Part shown: piece after piece, positions 1-6,295 of the stretch
How the letters are laid out: each line of letters opens with the position of its first letter
Numbering within the stretch: position 1 is the stretch's first letter
From: Elusimicrobia bacterium RIFOXYB2_FULL_48_7
GTDB taxonomy: Bacteria > Elusimicrobiota > Endomicrobiia > CG1-02-37-114 > XYA2-FULL-39-19
DNA length: 7,559 nucleotides
Assembly (NCBI GenBank): GCA_001800495.1
Contig: MGVM01000103.1
Coordinates: 1-7,559, forward strand
Direction: 5' to 3'
The notes under the pieces: generated by a model
What the model was told of the DNA's origin: nothing
What the model saw: the letters and a program-made list of their open reading frames with translations, nothing else
Database searches by the model: none
Program-made: the position numbers and the translations under genes

Positions 1-60
1 TAAGCAAAAACCCGCGGGAGGATACTGCTTTCCGACGCCCTCGGCCTCGCCGGTGATATA

Positions 61-1287
61 ATGGGCCAGCTGAAAAAATACAAGGAAATCCGCGCCATCA
101 GTTATGCCGGTTCCTTGAGAAGGAAACTTGAAACCATCGGCGATATCGATATCCTTTGCACGGTTGAAAAAGACAAGGAAACCCTGGTCATTGACAAGTT
201 CATTCACCTGCCGGAAGTCGACAGGGTCCTGGCGCACGGCTCCACCAAGGCAAGCATCATGACGGACGAGAATATCCAGATAGACCTGCGGGCCGTGCAC
301 CCTGAAAGCTACGGGGCGGCGCTGCAATATTTTACCGGTTCAAAGAACCATAACGTGGCCATCAGGGAAATAGCCGTGAAAAAGGGCTACACCATCAATG
401 AATACGGGGTGTATTCCCTAAAAAATAAAACCACGTCCATTGCCGGCAAAACGGAAGCAGAAGTGTATAATTCCATCGGCCTGCAGTACATCCCTCCCGA
501 GATCAGGGAAAACAGGGGGGAGATCGAAGCGGCAAAAAACAAAACCCTTCCTGTCCTGGTACAGGTAAAGGATATGCTCGGCGATACCCACATCCACACG
601 GATTTCAGCGACGGCGCCAACACAATCGACCAGATGGCCGAGAAAGCCATAGAGCTGGGCTGGGAATGGATAATACTCTGCGACCATTCGCAGAGTTTGA
701 AGATCGCCAACGGCGTGTCCATCAAGGACATGCGCAAAAAACTGGACATAATCCATAATTATAACGCCAAGTACAGCGACATCAACATCCTATGCGGCTC
801 CGAAGTGGATATATTATCAGACGGCTCGCTGGATTACCCCGATGAAGTCCTGAGAGACCTGGATTACGTGACCGTGTCCATTCACACCGGTTTCAAGGAA
901 ACCGAGGAACAGATCACAGGCAGGATACTGAAGTCCTTTGAAAACAAATACGTCAACACCCTTTCTCACCCTACGGGCAGGATCATCCGCAGGCGTGACT
1001 CTTACGCCATAAACATGGAAAAAGTGCTTGAGGGCGCCCGGCAGTACGGGGTTTTTCTTGAAATAAACGCTTTTCCGGAACGGCTGGATCTCACCGACAT
1101 CTACTGCAAGAAAGCCGGGGAAATGGGAATACGCATGGCTATCGGCTCGGACGCGCACAACCTCAACCACATGGAATACGTGCCGTACGGCGTTTACGTG
1201 GCCCAGCGCGGCTGGCTGGAAAAGAAAGACATCATAAACACGCTTCACTTTAACGAATTGGCCAAGGCGCTTAAAAAACGAAGATAA
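61..1287 (+). CDS. polX: PolX-family DNA polymerase/PHP nuclease, 5'-incomplete
   Basis: This is the C-terminal two-thirds of a bacterial family X DNA polymerase, a gap-filling repair polymerase carrying a PHP 3'-5' exonuclease/phosphatase domain. Residues 15-33 hold the nucleotidyltransferase signature: Gly17-Ser18, then Asp28 and Asp30 in GDIDIL. The third palm carboxylate is Asp75 in QIDLR. The PHP domain starts near residue 174, and its metal ligands all appear present: His177 and His179 (HIH), Asp184, His209, Glu248, His275, His303, and Asp364/His366 in GSDAH. Typical PolX proteins are about 570 residues, so about 160 N-terminal residues (8-kDa helix-hairpin-helix and fingers) are missing. 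Recognisable PolX sequence continues upstream of Met61-63 back to about base 8 (GRILLSDALGLAGDI), where an in-frame TAA at 1-3 interrupts it. The Met at 61 is simply the first start codon after that stop and is probably not the native start. Only five bases separate the stop from the next gene. Family assignment is firm; the 5' end is not. Confidence 0.9.
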   Translation: MGQLKKYKEIRAISYAGSLRRKLETIGDIDILCTVEKDKETLVIDKFIHLPEVDRVLAHGSTKASIMTDENIQIDLRAVHPESYGAALQYFTGSKNHNVAIREIAVKKGYTINEYGVYSLKNKTTSIAGKTEAEVYNSIGLQYIPPEIRENRGEIEAAKNKTLPVLVQVKDMLGDTHIHTDFSDGANTIDQMAEKAIELGWEWIILCDHSQSLKIANGVSIKDMRKKLDIIHNYNAKYSDINILCGSEVDILSDGSLDYPDEVLRDLDYVTVSIHTGFKETEEQITGRILKSFENKYVNTLSHPTGRIIRRRDSYAINMEKVLEGARQYGVFLEINAFPERLDLTDIYCKKAGEMGIRMAIGSDAHNLNHMEYVPYGVYVAQRGWLEKKDIINTLHFNELAKALKKRR

Positions 1288-1292
1288 AACAA

Positions 1293-2612
1293 ATGAAAAA
1301 TACATTTTTAAAAGGAACTATCGCTATGCTCGGCTTACTCTCAACTTTTGGACTATCAGGATTTTCACCGCTTGCCGGTTTTAAAAAGAATGTCTTTGAC
1401 AACGGCATGACTGCCTACATCAAGGAGGACCACAAAACCCCGCTTGTCACCGTGCAGTTGTGGGTACGCACCGGCTCCATTGACGAAAACTCCGTGAACA
1501 ACGGCGTTTCGCATTTCCTTGAGCACATGATGTTCAAGGGCACGCAGAACTTTCCCGTAGGCGAAATTTCGCGGCTGGTTGAATCCTACGGCGGGTATAT
1601 CAACGCCGCCACCAGCAAGGAATTCACCTATTATTACATAGACATTTCAACGGACGGGTTTTACGACGCGCTCAGGATCATGGCGGATTTCGCAAACCAG
1701 CGCGTCAATTTCTCAAAAGAAGAGCTTGAACTTGAGCGGACCGTCATACTTGAAGAAATAAAACGCTCTAAGGACCACCCGGACCATATCCTTTATGAAA
1801 ACTTCAACAGACTCCTTTATTCCATTACACCTTACAGGATGGAAGTGATCGGTACCAGCGAAACTGTTTCGGGCCTTTCCCGGGAAGACATAATGAATTA
1901 CTACAAGAAGTTTTATGTTCCCAACAACATGTTCCTTGTGGTGGCGGGCGACATTAACTACAAAAACGCGAGGACTGTGGTCAGGAACATGTTTGACAAG
2001 GCGCGCAGGGGGGAGGTCCCCGAGCGTAAAAACCTTGTAGAGCCGGTAAAACCTCCGGCAACCGAAAAAACAGCAAAGGACGTCCAGCAGGCCTACTTCA
2101 TGGCAGGTTTCCTGGGCCCGGAGCTCGCACAGGAGAAATACCAGCATATCGCCGACATCCTGAGCGTAATAATCGGTAACGGCAGGAGTTCCCGGCTTAA
2201 CAGGTCCCTCAGGGAAGAGAAACAGCTGGTTTACTCCGTGAGCAGCGGCTATTACACCCAGCAGGGCAGCGGGATGTTCGTGGTGTCGGCTGTTTGCGGC
2301 CAGAAAAACGTTGATAAAGTAAAACAGGAAATTTCAAGCGAGTTCGACAGGGTAATAAACCAGGAAATCGGCAAGGACGAGCTGAAAAAAGCAAAGGAAC
2401 TCGTGAAAAGCCACTGGTATTACGAGTTTGAAACCTACAGCCAGCAGGCGCAGACCATCGGCTTCTGGGCTTTGATGAACAAGCTGGATTTTATAGACAA
2501 CTACATTTCAAATATTGAAAAAGTCACTTACGCGGACATCAAGAAATTCATGACGGTTTATTACACGGGGCTCACCTGCGCCGTGGTGGAACCGGAACAA
2601 AAAACGAAATGA
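1293..2612 (+). CDS. M16 family zinc metallopeptidase, catalytic member of a pair
   Basis: This is an insulinase/processing-peptidase family (M16, short M16B-like form, 439 aa) zinc protease. The inverted zinc motif HXXEH is His74-Phe-Leu-Glu77-His78. The distal zinc-ligand Glu is Glu154 in VILEE, 80 residues after His74, which is the usual M16 spacing. The C-terminal half has the substrate-binding Arg/Tyr pair, Arg307 and Tyr314, in the LREEKQLVYSV segment. The N-terminus (Lys2, Lys7, then a hydrophobic stretch at about 9-24) looks like an export signal, so the enzyme probably acts in the periplasm or at the membrane. The start at 1293 gives this signal. An in-frame ATG at 1326 (Met12) has a better Shine-Dalgarno site (AAAGGA at 1311-1316, 9-base spacing) but would remove the basic n-region. 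Its stop overlaps the start of the second M16 gene (ATGA), so the two are likely made together as a heterodimer. The natural substrate cannot be told from sequence. Confidence 0.93.
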   Translation: MKNTFLKGTIAMLGLLSTFGLSGFSPLAGFKKNVFDNGMTAYIKEDHKTPLVTVQLWVRTGSIDENSVNNGVSHFLEHMMFKGTQNFPVGEISRLVESYGGYINAATSKEFTYYYIDISTDGFYDALRIMADFANQRVNFSKEELELERTVILEEIKRSKDHPDHILYENFNRLLYSITPYRMEVIGTSETVSGLSREDIMNYYKKFYVPNNMFLVVAGDINYKNARTVVRNMFDKARRGEVPERKNLVEPVKPPATEKTAKDVQQAYFMAGFLGPELAQEKYQHIADILSVIIGNGRSSRLNRSLREEKQLVYSVSSGYYTQQGSGMFVVSAVCGQKNVDKVKQEISSEFDRVINQEIGKDELKKAKELVKSHWYYEFETYSQQAQTIGFWALMNKLDFIDNYISNIEKVTYADIKKFMTVYYTGLTCAVVEPEQKTK

Positions 2613-3910
2613 AAACAATAGAATACATCCTTATTCTGCTGATAATTACCGGAGGGAATACATTTATGCGCTATGCGTCTGCTGATGAAATTACCAAATT
2701 AAAGCTGGACAACGGGCTCACGCTCATATACAAGAAGATCGAGCCTCTGCCCATAGTCAACGTGCAGTTATTCCTTACCCTGGGCACGGCAAACGACCCC
2801 GCGGGCAAACTGGGACTGACCTGCATGATGCAGACCCTCATGGTCAAGGGTACAAAAACAATGACGGAGAAACAGCTTTCAACAGAAATTGAATCAATGG
2901 GGGGAAGCATCGGCGCCAGCGCGCTTGAGGATTACTGCGAGGTCTCCCTAAACATCACAAAACAGTATTTTGACGAAGCGTTTAAGCTTTTCGCGGACGT
3001 GGTGCAGAACCCGGCTTTCCCTGAAGACGAACTCAAAAAAGAAAAGGTTAACATGATAGCGGGAATAAAATCGCGCCAGGACCAAATTTTTTCGGTCACG
3101 TACGATTGCCTTAGAAGCGCAGTATATCACGGCCACCCATACACTTACCTTACAACGGGCACGGAAGAAGGCGTAAATAATATAACCCGCGGCGATCTTC
3201 AATCCTGGCACGGAAAACATTACGGCACGCAGAACATGATAATGGTGGTAACGGGAAATATCGGCCTGGGCGAGATAAAAAGCGCTGTGAAGAACTACCT
3301 TGGCACCATGCCCCCGGTGGAACCGTTAAAATACGAGTTTCCCGCTGTAGAACCCGTGGCCAAGGAAATCGCGGAAAAAAAGAAATTCGAACAGGCTTAC
3401 CTGATGTACGGCTACCTGGTGCCGTCTGTTTCTGACAATGATTTCCCGAAGATCAAGGTGCTCAACGCCTACCTGGGTTCAGGGATGAGCTCGCTGTTAT
3501 TCCAGGAGCTCAGGGAGAAAGCGGGGCTGGGCTACGAAGTAAGCTCCTTTTATCCTTCAAAAAAAGATAAAAGCACTTTTATTATTTACATCGGGCTGGA
3601 CAAATCAACAATGGACACCGCAAAAACAAAGATAGAAGCGCTTATCAGTGATTTAAAAACCAAACCGCTGGATGAAACCCGGCTGAGGGACGCCAAGAAG
3701 TACATCAAGGGCATATCCGTACTGGATCACCAGACAGGTTCAAAACAAGCCTGGTACCTAGGGTGGTGGGAAATAATGGGCAAGGGCTACCGCTACGATA
3801 AAAAATACCTGTCAGACATCGAGCAGGTAACGTCAGCGGACGTGAAAGCCATGATAGACAAATACCTGACAGATAAGTTCGTACAGGTGCAGATAACCCC
3901 GGAAAAATAA
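2609..3910 (+). CDS. M16 family protein, zinc-site-less partner subunit
   Basis: This second M16-fold protein (433 aa) aligns along its length with its upstream neighbour but has lost the zinc site. Where the partner has HFLEH, this protein has Cys72-Met-Met-Gln75-Thr76, and the distal Glu is Ala151. The C-terminal Arg/Tyr pair is kept (Arg302 and Tyr309 in LREKAGLGYEV), so a role in substrate binding rather than catalysis is likely. This matches known active/inactive M16 pairs such as the alpha and beta subunits of mitochondrial processing peptidase. The N-terminus looks like a signal peptide: Lys2, a hydrophobic core at about 6-13, and a possible signal peptidase I site Ala23-Ser-Ala25 before Asp26. 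The start at 2609 overlaps the previous stop by four bases, suggesting translational coupling. An alternative ATG at 2666 has a strong Shine-Dalgarno site (GGAGGG at 2651-2656) and would give a protein without the signal. Family assignment is firm; lack of catalysis is inferred. Confidence 0.9.
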   Translation: MKTIEYILILLIITGGNTFMRYASADEITKLKLDNGLTLIYKKIEPLPIVNVQLFLTLGTANDPAGKLGLTCMMQTLMVKGTKTMTEKQLSTEIESMGGSIGASALEDYCEVSLNITKQYFDEAFKLFADVVQNPAFPEDELKKEKVNMIAGIKSRQDQIFSVTYDCLRSAVYHGHPYTYLTTGTEEGVNNITRGDLQSWHGKHYGTQNMIMVVTGNIGLGEIKSAVKNYLGTMPPVEPLKYEFPAVEPVAKEIAEKKKFEQAYLMYGYLVPSVSDNDFPKIKVLNAYLGSGMSSLLFQELREKAGLGYEVSSFYPSKKDKSTFIIYIGLDKSTMDTAKTKIEALISDLKTKPLDETRLRDAKKYIKGISVLDHQTGSKQAWYLGWWEIMGKGYRYDKKYLSDIEQVTSADVKAMIDKYLTDKFVQVQITPEK

Positions 3911-3915
3911 ATTCA

Positions 3916-4389
3916 ATGCCACATTATATCATCGACGGCTACAACGTGGTAAAACAGCTGCCTGAATTGATGGACAGGAAACTGCAGGAAGGCAGGGAAG
4001 AACTTATCAAGATCCTGAAATTCACCAGGCCCCAGGGCAGCATGAGAAACAAAGTGACGATCGTTTTTGACGGCAATGAAGACGGCTTTTTCACAACCAC
4101 AGCGCAGGTGAAGGGCCACAACATAGCCGTGACATTCTCCCAGGGCGAATCCGCGGATGACCGCATCCGTTATATTGTAAAGAGAGACCCTGCGCCCCGC
4201 GACATTATTGTGGTAACCGACGACAGGGACCTGAGAAGCTCGGTTAAAATTCACGGCGCGAAAGTAATGTACGTCAAGGAATTCATCAAGCCCAGGATAA
4301 CCCCGCACCCGGACAATAAGCGCAAAATCGCGCTGTCTTCCCAGGAAGAATCTGAAATAACCGAAGAATTAAAAGGCCTGTGGAAATAG
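3916..4389 (+). CDS. NYN-domain putative ribonuclease, YacP/Rae1-like
   Basis: This 157-aa protein is of the YacP type, a NYN (PIN-like) nuclease domain. The motifs run in the expected order: IIDGYNVV near the N-terminus (Asp7, Asn10), VFDG with Asp52, SADDRIRY with Asp81-Asp82, and VVTDDRDL with Asp102, Asp103 and Asp105. These acidic residues form the metal-binding centre in the family. The Bacillus subtilis member Rae1 is a ribosome-associated endoribonuclease that cuts certain mRNAs during translation. Whether this protein does the same is inference. The C-terminal 30 residues are basic and then acidic with no clear domain. No signal or membrane segment is visible, so it is cytoplasmic. 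It starts five bases after the M16 stop, with a modest GGAA site about 11 bases upstream. Confidence 0.82.
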   Translation: MPHYIIDGYNVVKQLPELMDRKLQEGREELIKILKFTRPQGSMRNKVTIVFDGNEDGFFTTTAQVKGHNIAVTFSQGESADDRIRYIVKRDPAPRDIIVVTDDRDLRSSVKIHGAKVMYVKEFIKPRITPHPDNKRKIALSSQEESEITEELKGLWK

Positions 4390-4404
4390 TGAGGAGAAAA
4401 TAAA

Positions 4405-4818
4405 ATGAAAACCCATACCAAATATTTGTGGTTCACCACAAAAAAAGAAAAAGAGTTCGTTAATATCACTGATGAAGTGCAGGAAGCCGTCAAAGAGAGC
4501 GGGGTAAAAGAAGGCCTTGCGCTGGTAAGCGCCATGCACATCACATCAGGTATATTCGTAAACGACGAGGAACCCGGTATCAAACAGGACCTGATGGAAT
4601 GGGCTGAAAAGGTGGCGCCGGACCTTCCAAACTACCTTCACCACAGAACAGGCGAATCAAACGGAGACGCGCATTTGAAAAGCACCCTGTTTCACCACGA
4701 AATCACCGTGCCGATAACCAAGGGACAGCTGGACTTCGGGCCTTGGCAGCAGATATTCTACGCTGAATTTGACGGCCAGCGCAAAAAACGGGTCATAATC
4801 AAAATACTAGGGGAATAA
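4405..4818 (+). CDS. YjbQ family protein (UPF0047)
   Basis: This 137-aa protein has the full layout of the YjbQ/UPF0047 family, whose members are 130-140 residues. Family landmarks are SAMHITSGI (His45), an acidic NDEE stretch (53-56), the YLHHRTGESNGDAHLKS block with His79, His80 and His90, and the GPWQQIF segment (112-118) before the C-terminal strand. The conserved histidines probably bind a metal. Some members are annotated as 'secondary thiamine-phosphate synthase' because overexpression rescued thiE mutants weakly; the physiological function is unresolved and I assign none. A strong Shine-Dalgarno site, GAGGAG at 4391-4396, lies eight bases before the ATG. The gene sits 15 bases after the NYN gene and one base before the RNase H-like gene, so it is probably translated from the same mRNA. 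Confidence 0.88.
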   Translation: MKTHTKYLWFTTKKEKEFVNITDEVQEAVKESGVKEGLALVSAMHITSGIFVNDEEPGIKQDLMEWAEKVAPDLPNYLHHRTGESNGDAHLKSTLFHHEITVPITKGQLDFGPWQQIFYAEFDGQRKKRVIIKILGE

Positions 4819-4819
4819 C

Positions 4820-5185
4820 ATGAGAAAGTTCACAGTGCATTTTGACGGCAACAAGACACCGCAGGCAACCAGCTGCACCTACGTCATTGTAGATGAACAA
4901 ACCAAAAAGCAAAAAGAGGAAACCGTCAAACTACCCAACGAAACCACCGTACCGGAAGCGGAATACAGCGGCCTTATTGCCGCTCTGAAGTCCTTCCAAA
5001 AAACTGAAGACGTTGAAGTTGATATCTTCGGCGACAGCCAGCTGATAGTCAGGCAGATGACAGGCGAATACGAATGCAAAAAGGCGGAACTGCGCGTATT
5101 ACGGAGTCAGGCCCGTGAACTGCTCAACCAGTTCGCCAAATGGCACATCACCTGGGTCCCCCGCGGCCAAAACAAAGCGAAATAA
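4820..5185 (+). CDS. RNase HI-like protein, C-terminally short
   Basis: This is a 121-aa RNase H-fold protein. Three of the four catalytic carboxylates are visible: Asp9 in HFDGN, Glu48 in PEAEYSGLIAAL, and Asp72 in FGDSQLIVRQM. The C-terminal WVPRGQNK segment (112-119) is the usual lead-in to the fourth acidic residue (pattern R-x-x-N-x-x-A-D). Here the protein stops after Ala120-Lys121, at or one residue before the expected Asp, and the final helix is absent. Related short bacterial RNase HI proteins are about 130-150 residues. The Gly-rich turn after the first Asp is also atypical (TPQATSC). Reading past the stop in any frame gives no missing C-terminus. It could be a non-catalytic RNA:DNA-hybrid binder or a decaying gene. 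It starts one base after yjbQ, with AGGGG at 4809-4813 as the ribosome binding site. Confidence 0.8.
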   Translation: MRKFTVHFDGNKTPQATSCTYVIVDEQTKKQKEETVKLPNETTVPEAEYSGLIAALKSFQKTEDVEVDIFGDSQLIVRQMTGEYECKKAELRVLRSQARELLNQFAKWHITWVPRGQNKAK

Positions 5186-5191
5186 AAACCA

Positions 5192-5220
5192 TTGATTTCC
5201 ACTATTCCATGTTGTATAAT
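5192..5220 (+). promoter_or_regulatory. sigma-70 type promoter of the MNT/HEPN cassette
   Basis: A -35-like TTGATT (5192-5197) is followed after exactly 17 bases by a perfect TATAAT (5215-5220). This is the clearest promoter in the window. It lies in the only sizeable non-coding gap, about 47 bases before the start codon of the HTH-MNT gene. The expected transcription start is near 5227, giving a leader of about 40 bases that carries the AGGGA ribosome binding site (5252-5256, 10 bases from ATG 5267). The -10 element lies inside a palindrome, so repressor binding there would block RNA polymerase. Confidence 0.75.
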
Positions 5221-5227
5221 ATACAAC
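5211..5227. promoter_or_regulatory. palindromic operator O1 over the -10 element
   Basis: GTTGTATAATATACAAC is a perfect inverted repeat: two 8-base arms (GTTGTATA / TATACAAC) around a central A at 5219. It covers the whole -10 box and the likely transcription start. The symmetry fits a dimeric winged-helix repressor. The natural candidate is the product of the adjacent gene, which has an N-terminal winged-helix domain. The palindrome is seen directly; operator function is inferred. Confidence 0.7.
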
Positions 5228-5231
5228 ACAT

Positions 5232-5248
5232 GATGTATATCTTACAAC
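5232..5248. promoter_or_regulatory. second, imperfect operator O2
   Basis: GATGTATATCTTACAAC matches the perfect palindrome upstream at 13 of 17 positions, keeping the outer TGTATA and TACAAC halves. Its centre (5240) is 21 bases from the centre of the first site, two helical turns, so two dimers could sit on the same face of the DNA. It lies in the untranslated leader, before the ribosome binding site. It is likely the weaker of a tandem operator pair. Confidence 0.55.
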
Positions 5249-5266
5249 AATAGGGATTTAAAATAA

Positions 5267-5830
5267 ATGTCTTTACTGCTTAAAACCAACCTTAGGAAAA
5301 GACTTCTGACTTATTCATTCACCCATCCCGATGAAACCTATTATTTAAGGGAATTGGCTCTCTTTATTAAGGAAGACCCGGGGAATCTCTCGAGGGAGCT
5401 CAAGAGATTGGAAGAAGAGGGTCTTTACACTTCAACAACAAGGGGAAAGCTAAAATTCTATTCTTTAAACAAGAAATACCCTCTTTATGACGAGTACAAG
5501 AAAATAATTTTTAAGACAGAGGGGGTGGAAGGTAGTCTAAAAAAACTTGTCAGTTTATACAATGGCATTATATTTGCCTGTATTTATGGTTCTTACGCAA
5601 AAAACAAAGAAAAAAAGACATCTGATATAGACCTAATATTGGTTGGCGAGTTCTCCGTAAACGATTTTACTGATAAAACACGTGACTTGGAATCAAAACT
5701 CAACAGGGAAATAAATTTCGCTTATTATTCAAAATCGGACTTCGAAAAAGAAAGGGCAAAAGACGGCTCATTCCTTAATTTGACCTTAAAAGGCCAGAAA
5801 ATTATTATAAAAGGTGACATAGATGATTGA
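5267..5830 (+). CDS. winged-helix/minimal nucleotidyltransferase fusion, putative antitoxin and autorepressor
   Basis: This 187-aa protein has two domains. Residues 1 to about 85 look like a winged helix-turn-helix: YYLRELALFI, then the recognition-helix-like PGNLSRELKRLEEEGL, then a wing around RGKLKFYSLN. Residues about 95-183 are a minimal nucleotidyltransferase of the DNA polymerase beta superfamily. It has Gly108-Ser109 in YGSYAKNKEKKTSDIDLILVG and the metal-binding pair Asp120 and Asp122. The strand where a third carboxylate would lie reads REINFAYYS, with Asn150 instead of Asp. In MNT/HEPN modules the MNT partner neutralises the HEPN toxin, in MntA/HepT by adding AMP to a Tyr of the toxin. 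Here the HTH suggests it also represses its own promoter. It overlaps the HEPN-like gene by eight bases. GC is lower than in neighbouring genes (16 of 60 in 5461-5520 versus 30 of 60 in 4501-4560). Domain calls are firm; the antitoxin role is inferred. Confidence 0.82.
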   Translation: MSLLLKTNLRKRLLTYSFTHPDETYYLRELALFIKEDPGNLSRELKRLEEEGLYTSTTRGKLKFYSLNKKYPLYDEYKKIIFKTEGVEGSLKKLVSLYNGIIFACIYGSYAKNKEKKTSDIDLILVGEFSVNDFTDKTRDLESKLNREINFAYYSKSDFEKERAKDGSFLNLTLKGQKIIIKGDIDD

Positions 5831-6290
5831 TAAGCTTATATCTGACCTAGAGAAAAAAGGCAAACTAAAGAAACAGAAGGCCGGCATTGTCCAGGTAGAA
5901 GCCCTGCTTAGAGAATCAATTTTAGATTTAGAGGAAGCAAAGAGAATAACCGAAATAGCGGAAAGGGCGACCTATATGCTGGCTTATGTCGCAATGTTAA
6001 AGGCGGGACGGGCTTTGCTTTTGTTTAAAGGGTATATCCCCTCAGACGGGGCTCAACATAAAACAGTAGTTGAAATAACCAGTGTGATTTTAGGTGAAAA
6101 ATTCAAAGATTTAACACGGCAATTTGAAACTATGCGCAGGAAAAGAAACGAGTTAACCTATGAAGCTGGAACATTGCTTTCAAAAGGAGAATCAAAAAGA
6201 GCATTTACTGACGCAATTGCCTTACTCCAGGAAATACTAAGGGAAGTTAAATCCCAAAACCCGCAATTAGAACTAAAAATTGAGATATAA
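5823..6290 (+). CDS. HEPN-like helical protein, putative toxin partner of HTH-MNT
   Basis: This 155-aa, apparently all-helical, cytoplasmic protein resembles the HEPN-like family often encoded next to nucleotidyltransferases. Recognisable segments are the helix ATYMLAYVAMLKAGRALLLFKG (about 50-70), the GAQHKTVVE turn with His79, and the motif RRKRNELTY (105-113). In HEPN ribonucleases the active site is RX4-6H, in HepT RX4HXY. Here Arg108 followed by four residues leads to Tyr113, so the catalytic His is replaced by Tyr and no HXY follows. The protein may therefore be a non-canonical nuclease, a non-enzymatic effector, or a nucleotide-transfer target of the MNT through Tyr113. Its start lies within the 3' end of the HTH-MNT gene, with AAGGTGA (5811-5817) upstream, suggesting coupled translation. 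The region is AT-richer than its surroundings. Family placement is fairly sure; the toxin role is inferred from context. Confidence 0.75.
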   Translation: MIDKLISDLEKKGKLKKQKAGIVQVEALLRESILDLEEAKRITEIAERATYMLAYVAMLKAGRALLLFKGYIPSDGAQHKTVVEITSVILGEKFKDLTRQFETMRRKRNELTYEAGTLLSKGESKRAFTDAIALLQEILREVKSQNPQLELKIEI

Positions 6291-6295
6291 CCACT

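Noticed and set aside
11..18. CCCGCGGG palindrome near the window start
   Set aside because: It is a short GC palindrome inside PolX coding sequence with no second copy or promoter context.
387..756. Two overlapping minus-strand open frames within polX
   Set aside because: Two different frames open over the same stretch is a codon-composition effect; neither product is recognisable.
817..1305. Minus-strand open frame of 162 codons opposite the PHP domain
   Set aside because: It overlaps conserved PHP metal-ligand codons, has no ribosome binding site or family resemblance, and is best read as antisense shadow.
1713..2147. Minus-strand open frame inside the first M16 gene
   Set aside because: It is opposite the conserved distal Glu region of M16, with no domain or start signals.
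5186..5210. Possible terminator after the RNase HI-like gene
   Set aside because: No GC-rich stem followed by a T-run is present, and the only strong inverted repeat nearby is AT-rich and sits on the promoter, fitting an operator better.
6200..6295. Possible oppD promoter inside the HEPN-like gene
   Set aside because: TTGCCT near 6218 followed by TACTAA has a spacer of only about 12 bases, and other -10-like stretches lack a -35 at proper distance.
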